Shown in pieces: positions 1 through 8,176 of a stretch of 64,000 nt of DNA. Each line of letters begins with the position of its first letter. Position 1 is the first letter of the stretch. A program made the position numbers and the translations under genes. The DNA lies in assembly GCA_030803735.1 (NCBI GenBank), contig JAURUC010000001.1, positions 462,501 to 526,500 of the forward strand, read 5' to 3'. The notes below the pieces were generated by a model. That model did not search any database and was not told where the DNA came from. It saw nothing but the letters and a program-made list of their open reading frames with translations. This DNA is from Actinopolyspora lacussalsi (lineage in GTDB: Bacteria > Actinomycetota > Actinomycetes > Mycobacteriales > Pseudonocardiaceae).

Positions 1-321
1 CTGCTGGGATGGCGCCTGTTCGGCTGGTTGGCGGGGCCCCGAGGCGTTTCCGAGCTGCCCGGCGCCGCGCCGGGCAGCGAACCGCTGGAGGTGCGTGGGG
101 TCCTGCCCTACGGTCCCGCACTGATGGGAGGCGCGGCGCTCGTGCTCCTGCTGTGCGGTTTGGCGGTGATGCTCGCCGCCCGGCGGATGCCGGCCATGGG
201 GGCCAAGTACTCCGCACCCGCCGAAGCGCGGGAAACCCGTGATCCGGACCGGCGTCTCTGGGAGGATCTGGACGAAGGGCGTGACCCCACCGAAGCGGGT
301 GACGGATACGAGAACGGTTGA
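1..321 (+). CDS. Trp biosynthesis-associated membrane protein, C-terminal part (TIGR02234 type)
   Basis: The reading frame is open from the first base, so the gene starts outside the window and only the last 106 residues are visible. One hydrophobic segment (roughly visible residues 38-60) is followed by a charged tail with RRLWEDLDEGRDPT, which is typical of the small membrane protein found in actinobacterial trp operons between trpE and trpC. Its biochemical role is not established. Position just upstream of trpC on the same strand supports the call. A transport or scaffolding role would be a guess. Confidence 0.75.
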   Translation: MLGWRLFGWLAGPRGVSELPGAAPGSEPLEVRGVLPYGPALMGGAALVLLLCGLAVMLAARRMPAMGAKYSAPAEARETRDPDRRLWEDLDEGRDPTEAGDGYENG

Positions 322-501
322 TTCCCGGCCGAGGGCCGGTCACGGTTCGGGGACGGAGTGCTCCGAGCCCGTGAGAGAACTGTGTTTTTCCCGGTGCGGG
401 GCTTTCCTGACAACGGGAGCGCGCGTCGACCAGGGACCAAGGTCCTTGATGCGCTGGGACATTGTTCCGCCCCCTGCGGCGGGGTTCACACTGAACGGGT
501 T

Positions 502-507
502 TAGCAT
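502..507 (+). promoter_or_regulatory. Possible -10 element (TAGCAT) upstream of trpC
   Basis: In the roughly 300-base gap between the membrane protein and trpC, TAGCAT lies about 30 bases before the ribosome binding site of the short leader ORF. No good -35 element is visible at the right spacing. A GC-rich inverted repeat (CCGCC...GGCGG) sits just upstream. This would be an internal trp promoter. The assignment is weak. Confidence 0.25.
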
Positions 508-544
508 CGGTACCGCGACCGGCACGGCGGGGAAGGGGAGTGTC

Positions 545-628
545 GTGATCGAGCGCGATAGGACGATCCGCGCGTATTGCCACCTGCGAGTAAGTGTCCG
601 GCCGGCCCTGTGCGAGGTGGCCTCGTGA
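545..628 (+). CDS. 27-codon ORF overlapping the trpC start, possible leader peptide
   Basis: A GTG codon sits 4 bases after AAGGGGAG, opens a 27-residue frame, and its TGA overlaps the trpC GTG in a GTGA arrangement, the usual sign of translational coupling. The peptide contains CHLRVS and PALCE, which loosely resembles the HVDLxRVxSALC pattern of annotated actinobacterial leader peptides. It has no Trp run, so a classical Trp attenuator is not supported. No known family was recognised. It may be a coupling or regulatory uORF, or a chance frame with a good ribosome binding site. Confidence 0.4.
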   Translation: MIERDRTIRAYCHLRVSVRPALCEVAS

Positions 629-1437
629 GTGTTTTGGACGCGATCATCGACGATGTTCGGCAGGACCTGGCCGCCCGTGAGGCGGAGGTCCCGTTCGAGG
701 AGATCAAGCAGCTTTCGGCGGCCGCACAACCACCCAAGGACGTCTGGGCGGCACTGCACGAGCCCGGTGTCGGCGTGATCGCGGAGGTGAAGCGGCGCAG
801 TCCCTCGAAGGGAGAGCTGGCCGACATCGCCGAACCCGCCGATCTCGCCGCCGGATACTACGAGTCGGGTGCCCGCATAATCAGCGTGCTCACCGAACAG
901 CGTCGTTTCGGGGGTTCGCTGCGGGACCTGGACGCGGTGCGTGCCCGGGTGAACGCGCCGCTGCTGCGGAAGGACTTCATCGTCAGTCCCTACCAGGTGC
1001 ACGAGGCCCGTGCGCACGGTGCCGACATGGTGCTGCTCATCGTCGCGGCCCTGGAGCAGAACGCCCTCGAAGCGCTGCTGGACCGAGTGGAGTCACTCGG
1101 GATGATGGCCCTGGTCGAGGTGCACACCGCGGAGGAGGCCGATCGCGCGCTCGCGGCCGGTGGCAAGATCATCGGAATCAACGCGCGTGACCTGCACACC
1201 CTGGAAGTCGACCGCGACGTGTTCGGTCGCATCGCTCCGGGGCTGCCCGCCGGGGTCATCAAGATCGCGGAATCCGGGGTGCGGGGGCCGAGCGATCTGA
1301 TGGCCTACGCCGGTTCCGGCGCCGACGCGGTGCTGGTGGGCGAAGGGCTGGTCAGCAGTGACAATCCACGTGCGGCGTTGACACAGTTGGTCACGGCGGG
1401 CTCGCACCCCGCCTGCCCGCGTCCCAGCCGCGGATAG
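625..1437 (+). CDS. trpC: Indole-3-glycerol phosphate synthase
   Basis: This cytoplasmic enzyme closes the indole ring, converting carboxyphenylamino-deoxyribulose phosphate to indole-3-glycerol phosphate in tryptophan synthesis. The 270-residue protein has the family length and the [12 protein letters not shown] substrate-binding stretch near residue 54, a [12 protein letters not shown] segment with the catalytic Lys, and the [12 protein letters not shown] and AESGV motifs near the C-terminus of the TIM barrel. The GTG start was chosen because [15 protein letters not shown] is the usual N-terminus; an earlier in-frame start would add unrelated residues. It precedes trpB by 8 bases, so the two are co-transcribed. 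Confidence 0.95.
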   Translation: MSVLDAIIDDVRQDLAAREAEVPFEEIKQLSAAAQPPKDVWAALHEPGVGVIAEVKRRSPSKGELADIAEPADLAAGYYESGARIISVLTEQRRFGGSLRDLDAVRARVNAPLLRKDFIVSPYQVHEARAHGADMVLLIVAALEQNALEALLDRVESLGMMALVEVHTAEEADRALAAGGKIIGINARDLHTLEVDRDVFGRIAPGLPAGVIKIAESGVRGPSDLMAYAGSGADAVLVGEGLVSSDNPRAALTQLVTAGSHPACPRPSRG

Positions 1438-1445
1438 GAAGCCGG

Positions 1446-2729
1446 ATGACAGCACGAGACTCCGACACCGCGCGGCGAGCCGCGACTCCGGAGGAGGCGA
1501 ACCCCCACGGGCACGATCCCGATTCCGGTGGGCACTTCGGTTCCTACGGGGGCCGCTTCATGCCCGAGGCACTGATAGCGGCACAGGACGAGCTGGCCGA
1601 TGAGTACGAGAAGGCTCGTAACGATCCGGAGTTCGTCGCCGAGCTCGAACGGCTGTTGCGCGACTACGCGGGCAGGCCCTCACCGCTTACCGAGGCCGAA
1701 CGATTCGGTGCCCACGCGGGCGGTGCTCGGGTCTTCCTCAAGCGGGAGGACCTCAACCACACCGGATCCCACAAGATCAACAATGTGCTGGGGCAGGCCC
1801 TGCTGGTCAAGCGAATGGGCAAACGCCGCGTGATCGCCGAGACCGGCGCGGGCCAGCACGGTGTCGCCACCGCCACGGCCTGTGCGCTGCTCGACCTGGA
1901 CTGTGTCGTGTACATGGGAGCCACCGACACCGAGCGGCAGGCCCTCAACGTGGCCCGGATGCGGTTGCTCGGGGCCGAGGTTCGTCCCGTCGACACCGGT
2001 TCGGCCACCCTCAAGGACGCGATCAACGAAGCACTCCGCGACTGGGTGGCCAACGTCGCCGACACGCACTACCTGCTCGGCACCGCGGCCGGTGCCCACC
2101 CGTTCCCCCTCATGGTCCGCAACCTGCACAGGATCATCGGCGAGGAGAGCAGGGAGCAGGTACTGCGACACACCGGTGGGCTGCCCGACGCGGTGGTCGC
2201 CTGTGTGGGTGGGGGATCCAACGCCATCGGGATCTTCCACGGCTTCATCGACGACCCCGGGGTGCGACTGGTGGGCATGGAGGCCGGTGGTCACGGCCTC
2301 GACAGTGGTGAGCACGGTGCCGCGCTCACCAGTGGGACGCCCGGCACGCTGCACGGTGCCAGGTCCTATCTGCTGCAGGACGAGGACGGCCAGATCGCTG
2401 AGGCGTACTCGATATCGGCAGGACTGGACTATCCCGGTGTGGGACCCGAGCACGCCTGGCTGGCCGACACCGGGCGTGCGGAGTACCGCGCCGTCACCGA
2501 TGACGAGGCGATGCACGCGTTCCGACTGCTGTCCCGTACCGAAGGCATCATCCCGGCCATCGAGTCGGCGCACGCGTTGGCCGGTGCTCTCCGGCTCGGT
2601 GCGGAACTCGGCCCGGAGGCCGTGCTCGTGGTCAACCTTTCCGGGCGGGGTGACAAGGACATGGACACTGCCGCGCAGTACTTCGGTCTCGTGCCCGAGG
2701 CCGGGATCACGGGAGAGGACCAGCGGTGA
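1446..2729 (+). CDS. trpB: Tryptophan synthase beta subunit
   Basis: This PLP enzyme condenses indole with serine to give tryptophan in the TrpA2B2 complex. The 427-residue protein shows the PLP lysine motif HTGSHKINN, the phosphate-binding GGGSNAIG loop, and the [13 protein letters not shown] segment typical of the family. The N-terminal 30 residues before [13 protein letters not shown] are a variable extension, so the ATG start is plausible but not certain. Its stop overlaps the trpA start by 4 bases (GTGA), which indicates translational coupling and equal subunit synthesis. Confidence 0.97.
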   Translation: MTARDSDTARRAATPEEANPHGHDPDSGGHFGSYGGRFMPEALIAAQDELADEYEKARNDPEFVAELERLLRDYAGRPSPLTEAERFGAHAGGARVFLKREDLNHTGSHKINNVLGQALLVKRMGKRRVIAETGAGQHGVATATACALLDLDCVVYMGATDTERQALNVARMRLLGAEVRPVDTGSATLKDAINEALRDWVANVADTHYLLGTAAGAHPFPLMVRNLHRIIGEESREQVLRHTGGLPDAVVACVGGGSNAIGIFHGFIDDPGVRLVGMEAGGHGLDSGEHGAALTSGTPGTLHGARSYLLQDEDGQIAEAYSISAGLDYPGVGPEHAWLADTGRAEYRAVTDDEAMHAFRLLSRTEGIIPAIESAHALAGALRLGAELGPEAVLVVNLSGRGDKDMDTAAQYFGLVPEAGITGEDQR

Positions 2730-3535
2730 GTCTGCACGAGGTATTCCGCGACTGCGCGGCCCAGCGACGCGCGGCCCTGATCGGTTATCTGCCCGCGGGG
2801 TTTCCCACCGTCCCCGACAGCGTCGAGTTGTTCCGCGCCATGGTGCGCGGTGACGGTGACACCCCCGGCTGTGACGTCGTCGAGATCGGTATTCCCTACT
2901 CGGATCCGGTCATGGACGGCCCCACCATCCAGGCCGCCAGCGGTGAGGCCCTGCGCAACGGGTTCCGGGTCCGCCAGTTGTTCGACATCGTCTCGGCGGT
3001 CGCCGAGACGGGAGCCGCTCCGGTGGTGATGACCTACTGGAATCCGGTGCACCACTACGGCCCCGACGCCTTCGCGCGGGACCTCGCGGCCGCGGGCGGC
3101 CTCGGTGTGATCACTCCGGACCTGGTGCCCGACGAGGCCGACGAGTGGCTGGCCGCGGCACGGCAGCACCGGCTCGACCGGATCTTCCTGGTCGCTCCCT
3201 CCTCCACCGAACGCAGACTGGCGATGACCGCCGGAGCGGGATCGGGGTTCCTCTACGCGGCGTCGGTAATGGGGGTCACCGGTGCGCGTGACTCGGTCTC
3301 CGGTTCCGCCCGGGAACTCGTGCGGCGCACCCGCGCGCACACCGAGCTGCCGGTCGGCGTGGGGCTGGGGGTGCGCACCGCCGAGCACGCCGCCGAGGTG
3401 GCGGAGTTCGCCGACGGTGTGATCGTCGGCTCCGCCTTCATCGACCGTGCCAGGCAGGACGGCACGGCCGGAGTCGCGGAGTTCGCGGCCGAACTCGGGC
3501 GTGGCGTCCGGAAGAACTCCGCTCCGGTCCCGTGA
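2726..3535 (+). CDS. trpA: Tryptophan synthase alpha subunit
   Basis: This subunit cleaves indole-3-glycerol phosphate to indole and glyceraldehyde-3-phosphate and passes indole to TrpB. The 269-residue TIM barrel carries the catalytic Glu and Asp in [14 protein letters not shown] and the signature [10 protein letters not shown], plus a late phosphate-binding GVGLGV. The GTG start overlaps trpB. It is the last biosynthetic gene of the operon, followed 58 bases later by lgt. Confidence 0.96.
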   Translation: MSLHEVFRDCAAQRRAALIGYLPAGFPTVPDSVELFRAMVRGDGDTPGCDVVEIGIPYSDPVMDGPTIQAASGEALRNGFRVRQLFDIVSAVAETGAAPVVMTYWNPVHHYGPDAFARDLAAAGGLGVITPDLVPDEADEWLAAARQHRLDRIFLVAPSSTERRLAMTAGAGSGFLYAASVMGVTGARDSVSGSARELVRRTRAHTELPVGVGLGVRTAEHAAEVAEFADGVIVGSAFIDRARQDGTAGVAEFAAELGRGVRKNSAPVP

Positions 3536-3593
3536 CGGAACCGACCACGGAGCCAGTGGCGCTCCCCGCTCCGCCGCCCGTTACGGTGGTCGC

Positions 3594-4655
3594 GTGACTG
3601 TCGCGCTACCCGCCTCGGCGACCACCTATCTGGCCAACATACCCAGCCCGCCCCAGGGCGTGTGGTACGTCGGTCCGATCCCCATTCGTGCCTACGCCCT
3701 GTGCATCATCGCGGGGATCGTCGTCGCGATCCTCTGGTCGGAACGGCGATGGGTCGCCCGAGGTGGGCGCAAGGGCGCCGTCACCGACATCGCGGTCTTC
3801 GCCGTCCCGTTCGGGCTGGTCGGCGGCAGGATCTACCATGTGATCACCGATTACTGGCGCTACTTCGGCCCGGACAGCCCCAATCCGTGGTGGGACGTCT
3901 TCAAGATCTGGCAGGGTGGTCTCGGCATCTGGGGAGCCGTGGCACTGGGCGCCATCGGTGCCTGGATCGGTTGCAGGAGACGTGGCGTCCCGCTGCCCGC
4001 CTTCGCCGACGCCGTCGCCCCGGGACTGGTGGTCGCGCAGGCGATCGGAAGGCTGGGCAACTACTTCAACCAGGAGCTCTACGGCGGACCGACCGACCTG
4101 CCGTGGGGGTTGGAGATATACCAGCGCGAGCCGAATCCGGTGACCGGTGTGGCCGTCAGCGACGTTCCCGTCGAAGTGGTGCACCCGACCTTCCTCTACG
4201 AGCTGCTGTGGAACCTGTTGGTCGCACTGCTGCTCGTCTGGGCCGACCGCAGGTTCCGGCTGGGGCACGGCAGGGTGTTCGCACTGTACGTGGCCGGCTA
4301 CACGGCGGGCCGGTTCTGGATCGAGATGATGCGTACCGATCCGGCTTCCACCCCGTTCGACCTCGGCATCCGGGTCAACGTCTACGTCTCGGCACTGGTC
4401 TTCCTCGGGGCGGTCGGCTACCTGCTGCTGGTCCGGCGTTCCAGGGAGGAACCCGAGCGGTTGCTGGGCAAACCGTTACCCGGGGACCCGGACTACGGAG
4501 CGACTCCTCCCGACACTCCGGCCGAGGTGGCGACGCCGCCGAACGACTCCCGTGAGAGCACCGACGAGCGGCGGTCCGGTTCCGAACCGGATTCCGGAAC
4601 CTCCGAGAACGCGCGGCGGGGTGAGCCCGGGAGCGGCGACGACGGGCAACGTTAG
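3594..4655 (+). CDS. lgt: Prolipoprotein diacylglyceryl transferase
   Basis: This membrane enzyme transfers diacylglycerol from phosphatidylglycerol to the lipobox Cys of prelipoproteins, the first step of lipoprotein maturation. The 353-residue protein has about seven hydrophobic segments, the Lgt signature IGRLGNYFNQELYG near residue 150, and HPTFLYELLWN. The GTG start was chosen so that the protein begins VTVALPASATTYLANIPSP; longer in-frame starts lie inside trpA. The last 70 residues are a hydrophilic, Pro/Glu/Ser-rich tail common in actinobacterial Lgt. The trpA-lgt order is common in actinobacteria. Confidence 0.95.
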   Translation: MTVALPASATTYLANIPSPPQGVWYVGPIPIRAYALCIIAGIVVAILWSERRWVARGGRKGAVTDIAVFAVPFGLVGGRIYHVITDYWRYFGPDSPNPWWDVFKIWQGGLGIWGAVALGAIGAWIGCRRRGVPLPAFADAVAPGLVVAQAIGRLGNYFNQELYGGPTDLPWGLEIYQREPNPVTGVAVSDVPVEVVHPTFLYELLWNLLVALLLVWADRRFRLGHGRVFALYVAGYTAGRFWIEMMRTDPASTPFDLGIRVNVYVSALVFLGAVGYLLLVRRSREEPERLLGKPLPGDPDYGATPPDTPAEVATPPNDSRESTDERRSGSEPDSGTSENARRGEPGSGDDGQR

Positions 4656-4730
4656 CCGCGACTCCGCGCACACCCGCCGTGCCGGAATCGGGCCGGCGGT
4701 GACGCGTGCGTGGCCGGACGGGTCGGTCCG

Positions 4731-5528
4731 TCACCCTTCCCCGGGGCGGCGCGTCGACTCCCGCACGGGCGTGACGGCCGTTGAACCGTCCGGTAACGGC
4801 AGAATCGAGACCCGCGCCGCGTAGTGCCGGCGCAGTACCTCGGTGGTCAGCACCTCCTCCGGAGCGCCCTCGGCGCTCACCCTGCCGTGCTCGAGCAGCA
4901 GCAGGTGCTCGGCGTACTGCCCCGCCATGGTCAGGTCGTGCAGTGTGGTCACCACGGTGGTGCCGCGTTCGTGGCGTAGCTCGTCGACCAGGTCCAGCAG
5001 CGCCTGCGCGTGTCCGACGTCCAGTCCCGTGGTGGGCTCGTCGAGCAGCAGCACCCCGGTGCGTTGCGCCAGCGCCCGTGCCAGGACCGCGCGCTGCCGT
5101 TCGCCACCGGAAAGGTCGGACAGCACTCGTTCCGCGAGATCGATCAGGTCGAGCCGTTCCAGCACCTCGGCGACGATGTCGAGGTCCCTGGTGCTCTCCC
5201 GTCCCAGCAGGCCGGTGTAGGGCGTGCGCCCCAGCAGCACGTAGTCGGTGACGGTCATGCCGACCGGTAGCTGCGGTAGCTGCGGGGCGTATCCGAGCAG
5301 CTTCGCCCGCTCACGCTGCCGGAGCCTGCTGACGCGGCGACCATCCACCGTCACGGTCCCGCCGTGGTGCACCAGTCCGAGCATCGCCTTGAGCAGCGTG
5401 GACTTGCCGGAGCCGTTCGGTCCGATCACACCGAGCCAGCCGCCCGCACCGATCGCTGTCGAGACGTCCGACAGCACGGGACTGCCGCGGTACCCCGCGC
5501 TCAGCCCGTCGAGTTCCACGAGGCTCAT
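4731..5528 (-). CDS. ABC transporter ATP-binding protein, BtuD/FecE type
   Basis: This is the cytoplasmic ATPase of a vitamin B12 or ferric-siderophore importer. The 265-residue protein has Walker A (GPNGSGKST, near residue 38), the signature LSGGERQR, Walker B LLLDEPTTGLD and the switch His in TLHDLTM. The ATG start puts MSLVELDGLSAGY at the N-terminus, as in the family. An earlier in-frame start at 5693 would bring it within 6 bases of the permease gene but adds 55 low-complexity residues. The 171-base gap to the permease holds a 9-base-arm hairpin at 5642-5673. It is the third gene of the binding protein-permease-ATPase set. Confidence 0.88.
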   Translation of the reverse strand: MSLVELDGLSAGYRGSPVLSDVSTAIGAGGWLGVIGPNGSGKSTLLKAMLGLVHHGGTVTVDGRRVSRLRQRERAKLLGYAPQLPQLPVGMTVTDYVLLGRTPYTGLLGRESTRDLDIVAEVLERLDLIDLAERVLSDLSGGERQRAVLARALAQRTGVLLLDEPTTGLDVGHAQALLDLVDELRHERGTTVVTTLHDLTMAGQYAEHLLLLEHGRVSAEGAPEEVLTTEVLRRHYAARVSILPLPDGSTAVTPVRESTRRPGEG

Positions 5529-5641
5529 TCGAACAGCTTTCTGATTGACTTCCGGTTGATGTTCCGACTCGTATCGCTCGGTGTGGCAGAGTTCCTTCGT
5601 CCTTCCCGGGGCCGCCGCGCCTGTCGACGAGTGGGGCGCTT

Positions 5642-5673
5642 GTCCCCGCGACGGCGTTCCTCGCCGCGGGGAC
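5642..5673 (-). other. Hairpin between permease and ATPase genes
   Basis: Perfect arms GTCCCCGCG and CGCGGGGAC flank a 14-base loop. On the minus-strand transcript this lies between the permease stop and the preferred ATPase start. There is no T run, so it is more likely an RNA processing or stability element than a terminator, if it functions at all. Confidence 0.35.
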
Positions 5674-5699
5674 GCCCCCCGGGCGGGGCACAACCGGGA

Positions 5700-6791
5700 T
5701 CATCGCCGTCGGCTGGTGTGCAGCAACAGCGCGAAGAAGGGCGCACCGGTGAACGCCGTGATCACGCCGATCGGCAGTTCGGCGGGGGCCATGACCGTCC
5801 GGGCCAGCATGTCCGCACCGACGAGGAAGGCCCCGCCGAACAGCAGGGACACCGGCACGATGACCCGGTAGCTGCCACCGAGAGCCAGCCGTACCAGATG
5901 CGGAACGACCAATCCCACGAAACCGATCAGCCCGGCCACCGACACCGCTGAGGCGGTGGCCAGCGAAGCGGCCACCAGAACCAGGGCGCGTACCCTGCCA
6001 GGGCGCACCCCCAGCGCCGCCGCTTCCTCGTCACCGGTGCCCAGCAGGTCCAGCAACCGTCCGCACGCGCACAGCACCACCGTGGCCAGACACAATCCGG
6101 GGACTACCGTCAGCACCTCGTGCCATCCACTGGTGCTCAGCCTGCCCAGCAGCCACATGTAGACCCGTTGCAGCGATTCCACGCGCAGCTGTTGCACGAA
6201 GGTCTGCGCGGCTGTGAGGAACGCACTGACCGCCACGCCCGCCAGTACCAGCGTGGCCGTGTCCGGTCCGGCCGAGCGTCCGATCAGCCAGGTCAGCCCG
6301 ACCCCGCCCAGCGCTCCGAGGAACGCGGCCACCTGCGCCAGACCGGTACTGCCGAGAGTGACCTGTGGAACCGCCGTCACCACGACGGTCACGCTCAGTC
6401 CCGCACCGGAGGCCGCTCCCAGCAGGTAGGGATCGGCCAGCGGATTGCGAAACACTCCCTGGAACGCCGCTCCGGAGACGGCCAGGGCGGCTCCGACGAG
6501 AACGGCCAGTACCACCCGAGGTACGCGCAACTGCCACAGTATCGCCGCCTCACGTTCGGACAACGGCGAGACACCACCGGTGAGCTGGGCGCCGAGTTCG
6601 GCGAGTACCCGTTGCCACCCCAGATCCGCGGCCCCGGTCAGCACCGAGACCAGTACCAGTACGGCGAGCGCGGCGATACCGATCAGCAGGTGACGCGGCC
6701 GCAGCCTGCTGCCGCGTGCTCGCCGGGGCCGCTGTGCGGAGGTCGCGGGAGTTTCGAGCGTCCCGGCGGGCAGGGTTCGCGAATCGCGCAT
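5700..6791 (-). CDS. ABC transporter permease, FecCD/BtuC family
   Basis: This is the membrane channel of the importer. The 363-residue protein has about nine to ten hydrophobic stretches, a conserved WQLRVPRVVLAVLVGAALAVSGAAFQ-type entry near residue 85 (family motif RLPR), FRNPLADPYLLG, and GLIGFVGLVVPHLVR near the C-terminus, all hallmarks of FecCD permeases. An ATG ten bases after the binding-protein gene was chosen; a GTG at 6833 would overlap that gene by 32 bases. It belongs with the adjacent binding-protein and ATPase genes. Confidence 0.9.
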   Translation of the reverse strand: MRDSRTLPAGTLETPATSAQRPRRARGSRLRPRHLLIGIAALAVLVLVSVLTGAADLGWQRVLAELGAQLTGGVSPLSEREAAILWQLRVPRVVLAVLVGAALAVSGAAFQGVFRNPLADPYLLGAASGAGLSVTVVVTAVPQVTLGSTGLAQVAAFLGALGGVGLTWLIGRSAGPDTATLVLAGVAVSAFLTAAQTFVQQLRVESLQRVYMWLLGRLSTSGWHEVLTVVPGLCLATVVLCACGRLLDLLGTGDEEAAALGVRPGRVRALVLVAASLATASAVSVAGLIGFVGLVVPHLVRLALGGSYRVIVPVSLLFGGAFLVGADMLARTVMAPAELPIGVITAFTGAPFFALLLHTSRRR

Positions 6792-6801
6792 CGGAGGAGC
6801 G

Positions 6802-7758
6802 TCAGCCCTGCCTGGTGCCGTCGATCGCTTCACTGATCGAGCGGGCGAGCTCCACCACGCGCGGTCCCCACCTGCCGGCCACGTCCTCGTTCAACTCGTA
6901 GACCTGCCCCTGCTTCACCGCGGTCAGCGTCTGCCAGCCGGGACGCTCGGCGACGGACCCCTTGGTCACGCCGGCCGTCCCGGTGTCGGCGAGAAAGATC
7001 ATCTCCGGATCCGCTCCCAGGATCTTCTCCTCGGAAAGCTGGGGGAACTTGCCTCCCGCGGAGTCGGCGATGTTGTCCAGCCCGAACTTCTCGTAGACGC
7101 TGCCCACGAAACTCTTGGACGTCGCGGTGAAGTAATCGGGGCCGACCTCGTGGTAGTAGGTCAGCGGCTGTTCGAGTTCGGGAGTCTCCCGCACCAGCTT
7201 GTCGATCTCGGAACGAACCCGTCGCACGGTGTCGGCGGCCTCCTCGTTGTGCCCGGTGGCACGTCCGAGTGCCTTCATCTGTTGGTAGGCGGCAGAGAGA
7301 TCCTTCGCGGAGGGGGTCAGCAGTACCGGAATGTCCAGTTCGCGCAGTCCTTTGGCCAGTTCACCGGCACTTCCCGCCTGCGCGATCACGAGATCGGGGC
7401 GGTACTCCGAGACGGTGCCGGCTCCGACGTTCAGCGCGGAGATCTCCTCGCGTGGTGCCCGCTCGGGGTAGGTGGAGTACTTGTCCACGGCCACGACCCG
7501 GTTGCCCGCCCCGATCGCGTAGAGCACCTCGGTGGCGGTGGGGCTCAACGAGACGATGCGCTTCGGCTGTTCGGGCAGCGTCACCGGTTCCTGCCCCGAA
7601 AGCTTCACCCGTACCGGAAACGCCGAAGCCCGATCGTTGCCCTGCTGGACCGGTTCTTCGGAAGCTGGGCGCTGCGCACACGAGGTGATCCCCGCCAGGA
7701 GCGCCACCAGGGCGAGCAGCAGGGGCACTCCGCGGCGGAATCCGGTTGTCCGACTCAT
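6802..7758 (-). CDS. Substrate-binding lipoprotein of B12/siderophore importer (BtuF-like)
   Basis: This lipid-anchored extracytoplasmic protein captures substrate and delivers it to the permease. The 318-residue protein starts with a basic n-region and a hydrophobic stretch ending in a lipobox with the modified Cys near residue 27 (GITSC). The mature part opens with PKRIVSLSPTATEVLYAIGAG and has a YP-x-x-A segment (STYPERAP), which resemble BtuF-type cobalamin-binding proteins more than catecholate-siderophore proteins. The domain ends with RPGWQTLTAVKQGQVYEL. Its presence with a B12-dependent mutase elsewhere in the window fits cobalamin uptake, but the ligand is inferred. Confidence 0.85.
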   Translation of the reverse strand: MSRTTGFRRGVPLLLALVALLAGITSCAQRPASEEPVQQGNDRASAFPVRVKLSGQEPVTLPEQPKRIVSLSPTATEVLYAIGAGNRVVAVDKYSTYPERAPREEISALNVGAGTVSEYRPDLVIAQAGSAGELAKGLRELDIPVLLTPSAKDLSAAYQQMKALGRATGHNEEAADTVRRVRSEIDKLVRETPELEQPLTYYHEVGPDYFTATSKSFVGSVYEKFGLDNIADSAGGKFPQLSEEKILGADPEMIFLADTGTAGVTKGSVAERPGWQTLTAVKQGQVYELNEDVAGRWGPRVVELARSISEAIDGTRQG

Positions 7759-8176
7759 GATGTCCTCGGTTTCGGTCGGTGCTCCGCGGCGCCCGCCGGG
7801 TGGGCGACGCCGCGTTCCTGCACCGGGAACGGGTGTCGTCGATGTCGTGTCGAGGCGGCCCCGTGCGGCCCCACGAACCCCTTTCGGAAGCGCACGGTTG
7901 CCGTGGCCGGAGCGCACTCACGGCGGATTCCGCCCGCACGACATCACGAAAGCCGCGCCCCTGTGTTCGGGCGTGGCTTCCTGAACAGGAAAGATACCAT
8001 CCCGATCCTGGCGAAGGCAGTATCGTCCGTTGCGTGCCGTCCCGGGAATCACCCGAGTCCGTTGTGCGGAACCCCCGAAGCCCGTAGCGGTCCGCCACTG
8101 GTCGAGGACTCCATTGGAGGGCGGTCCGGTCCCGCCGACTGCCCGAACCCGGAAACCGGGGCCGCCGAACGGCGAT
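7759..8176. other. 418-base gap between importer genes and helicase gene
   Basis: No gene is supported here. It is the 5' region of the minus-strand importer genes. It holds a strong hairpin (7949-7980), a 14-base near-palindrome (7978-7991) and a short CCCGG-AAA-CCGGG hairpin at 8148-8160, which could terminate the helicase transcript. I looked for a cobalamin riboswitch on the minus strand and found no convincing B12 box or GCCACTG core in the right orientation. Confidence 0.6.
7949..7980 (-). promoter_or_regulatory. Stem-loop in the importer leader region
   Basis: On the minus strand GAAGCCACGCCC pairs with GGGCGCGGCTTT around a short loop, followed by TTTCGTG. It could terminate helicase read-through or act as a leader attenuator for the importer operon. 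It directly abuts the TTCCTG-AA-CAGGAA near-palindrome at 7978-7991, a candidate repressor site. Confidence 0.4.

Noticed and set aside
1680..2573. 297-codon minus-strand frame opposite trpB
   Set aside because: It is a shadow of trpB with no ribosome binding site and no recognisable domain.
8030..8170. Plus-strand sequence resembling parts of a cobalamin riboswitch (GGGAATCACCCGAGTCCG, then GCGGTCCGCCACTGG)
   Set aside because: It is on the strand opposite to the importer genes, no plus-strand gene lies downstream, and no B12-box-like end block was found.
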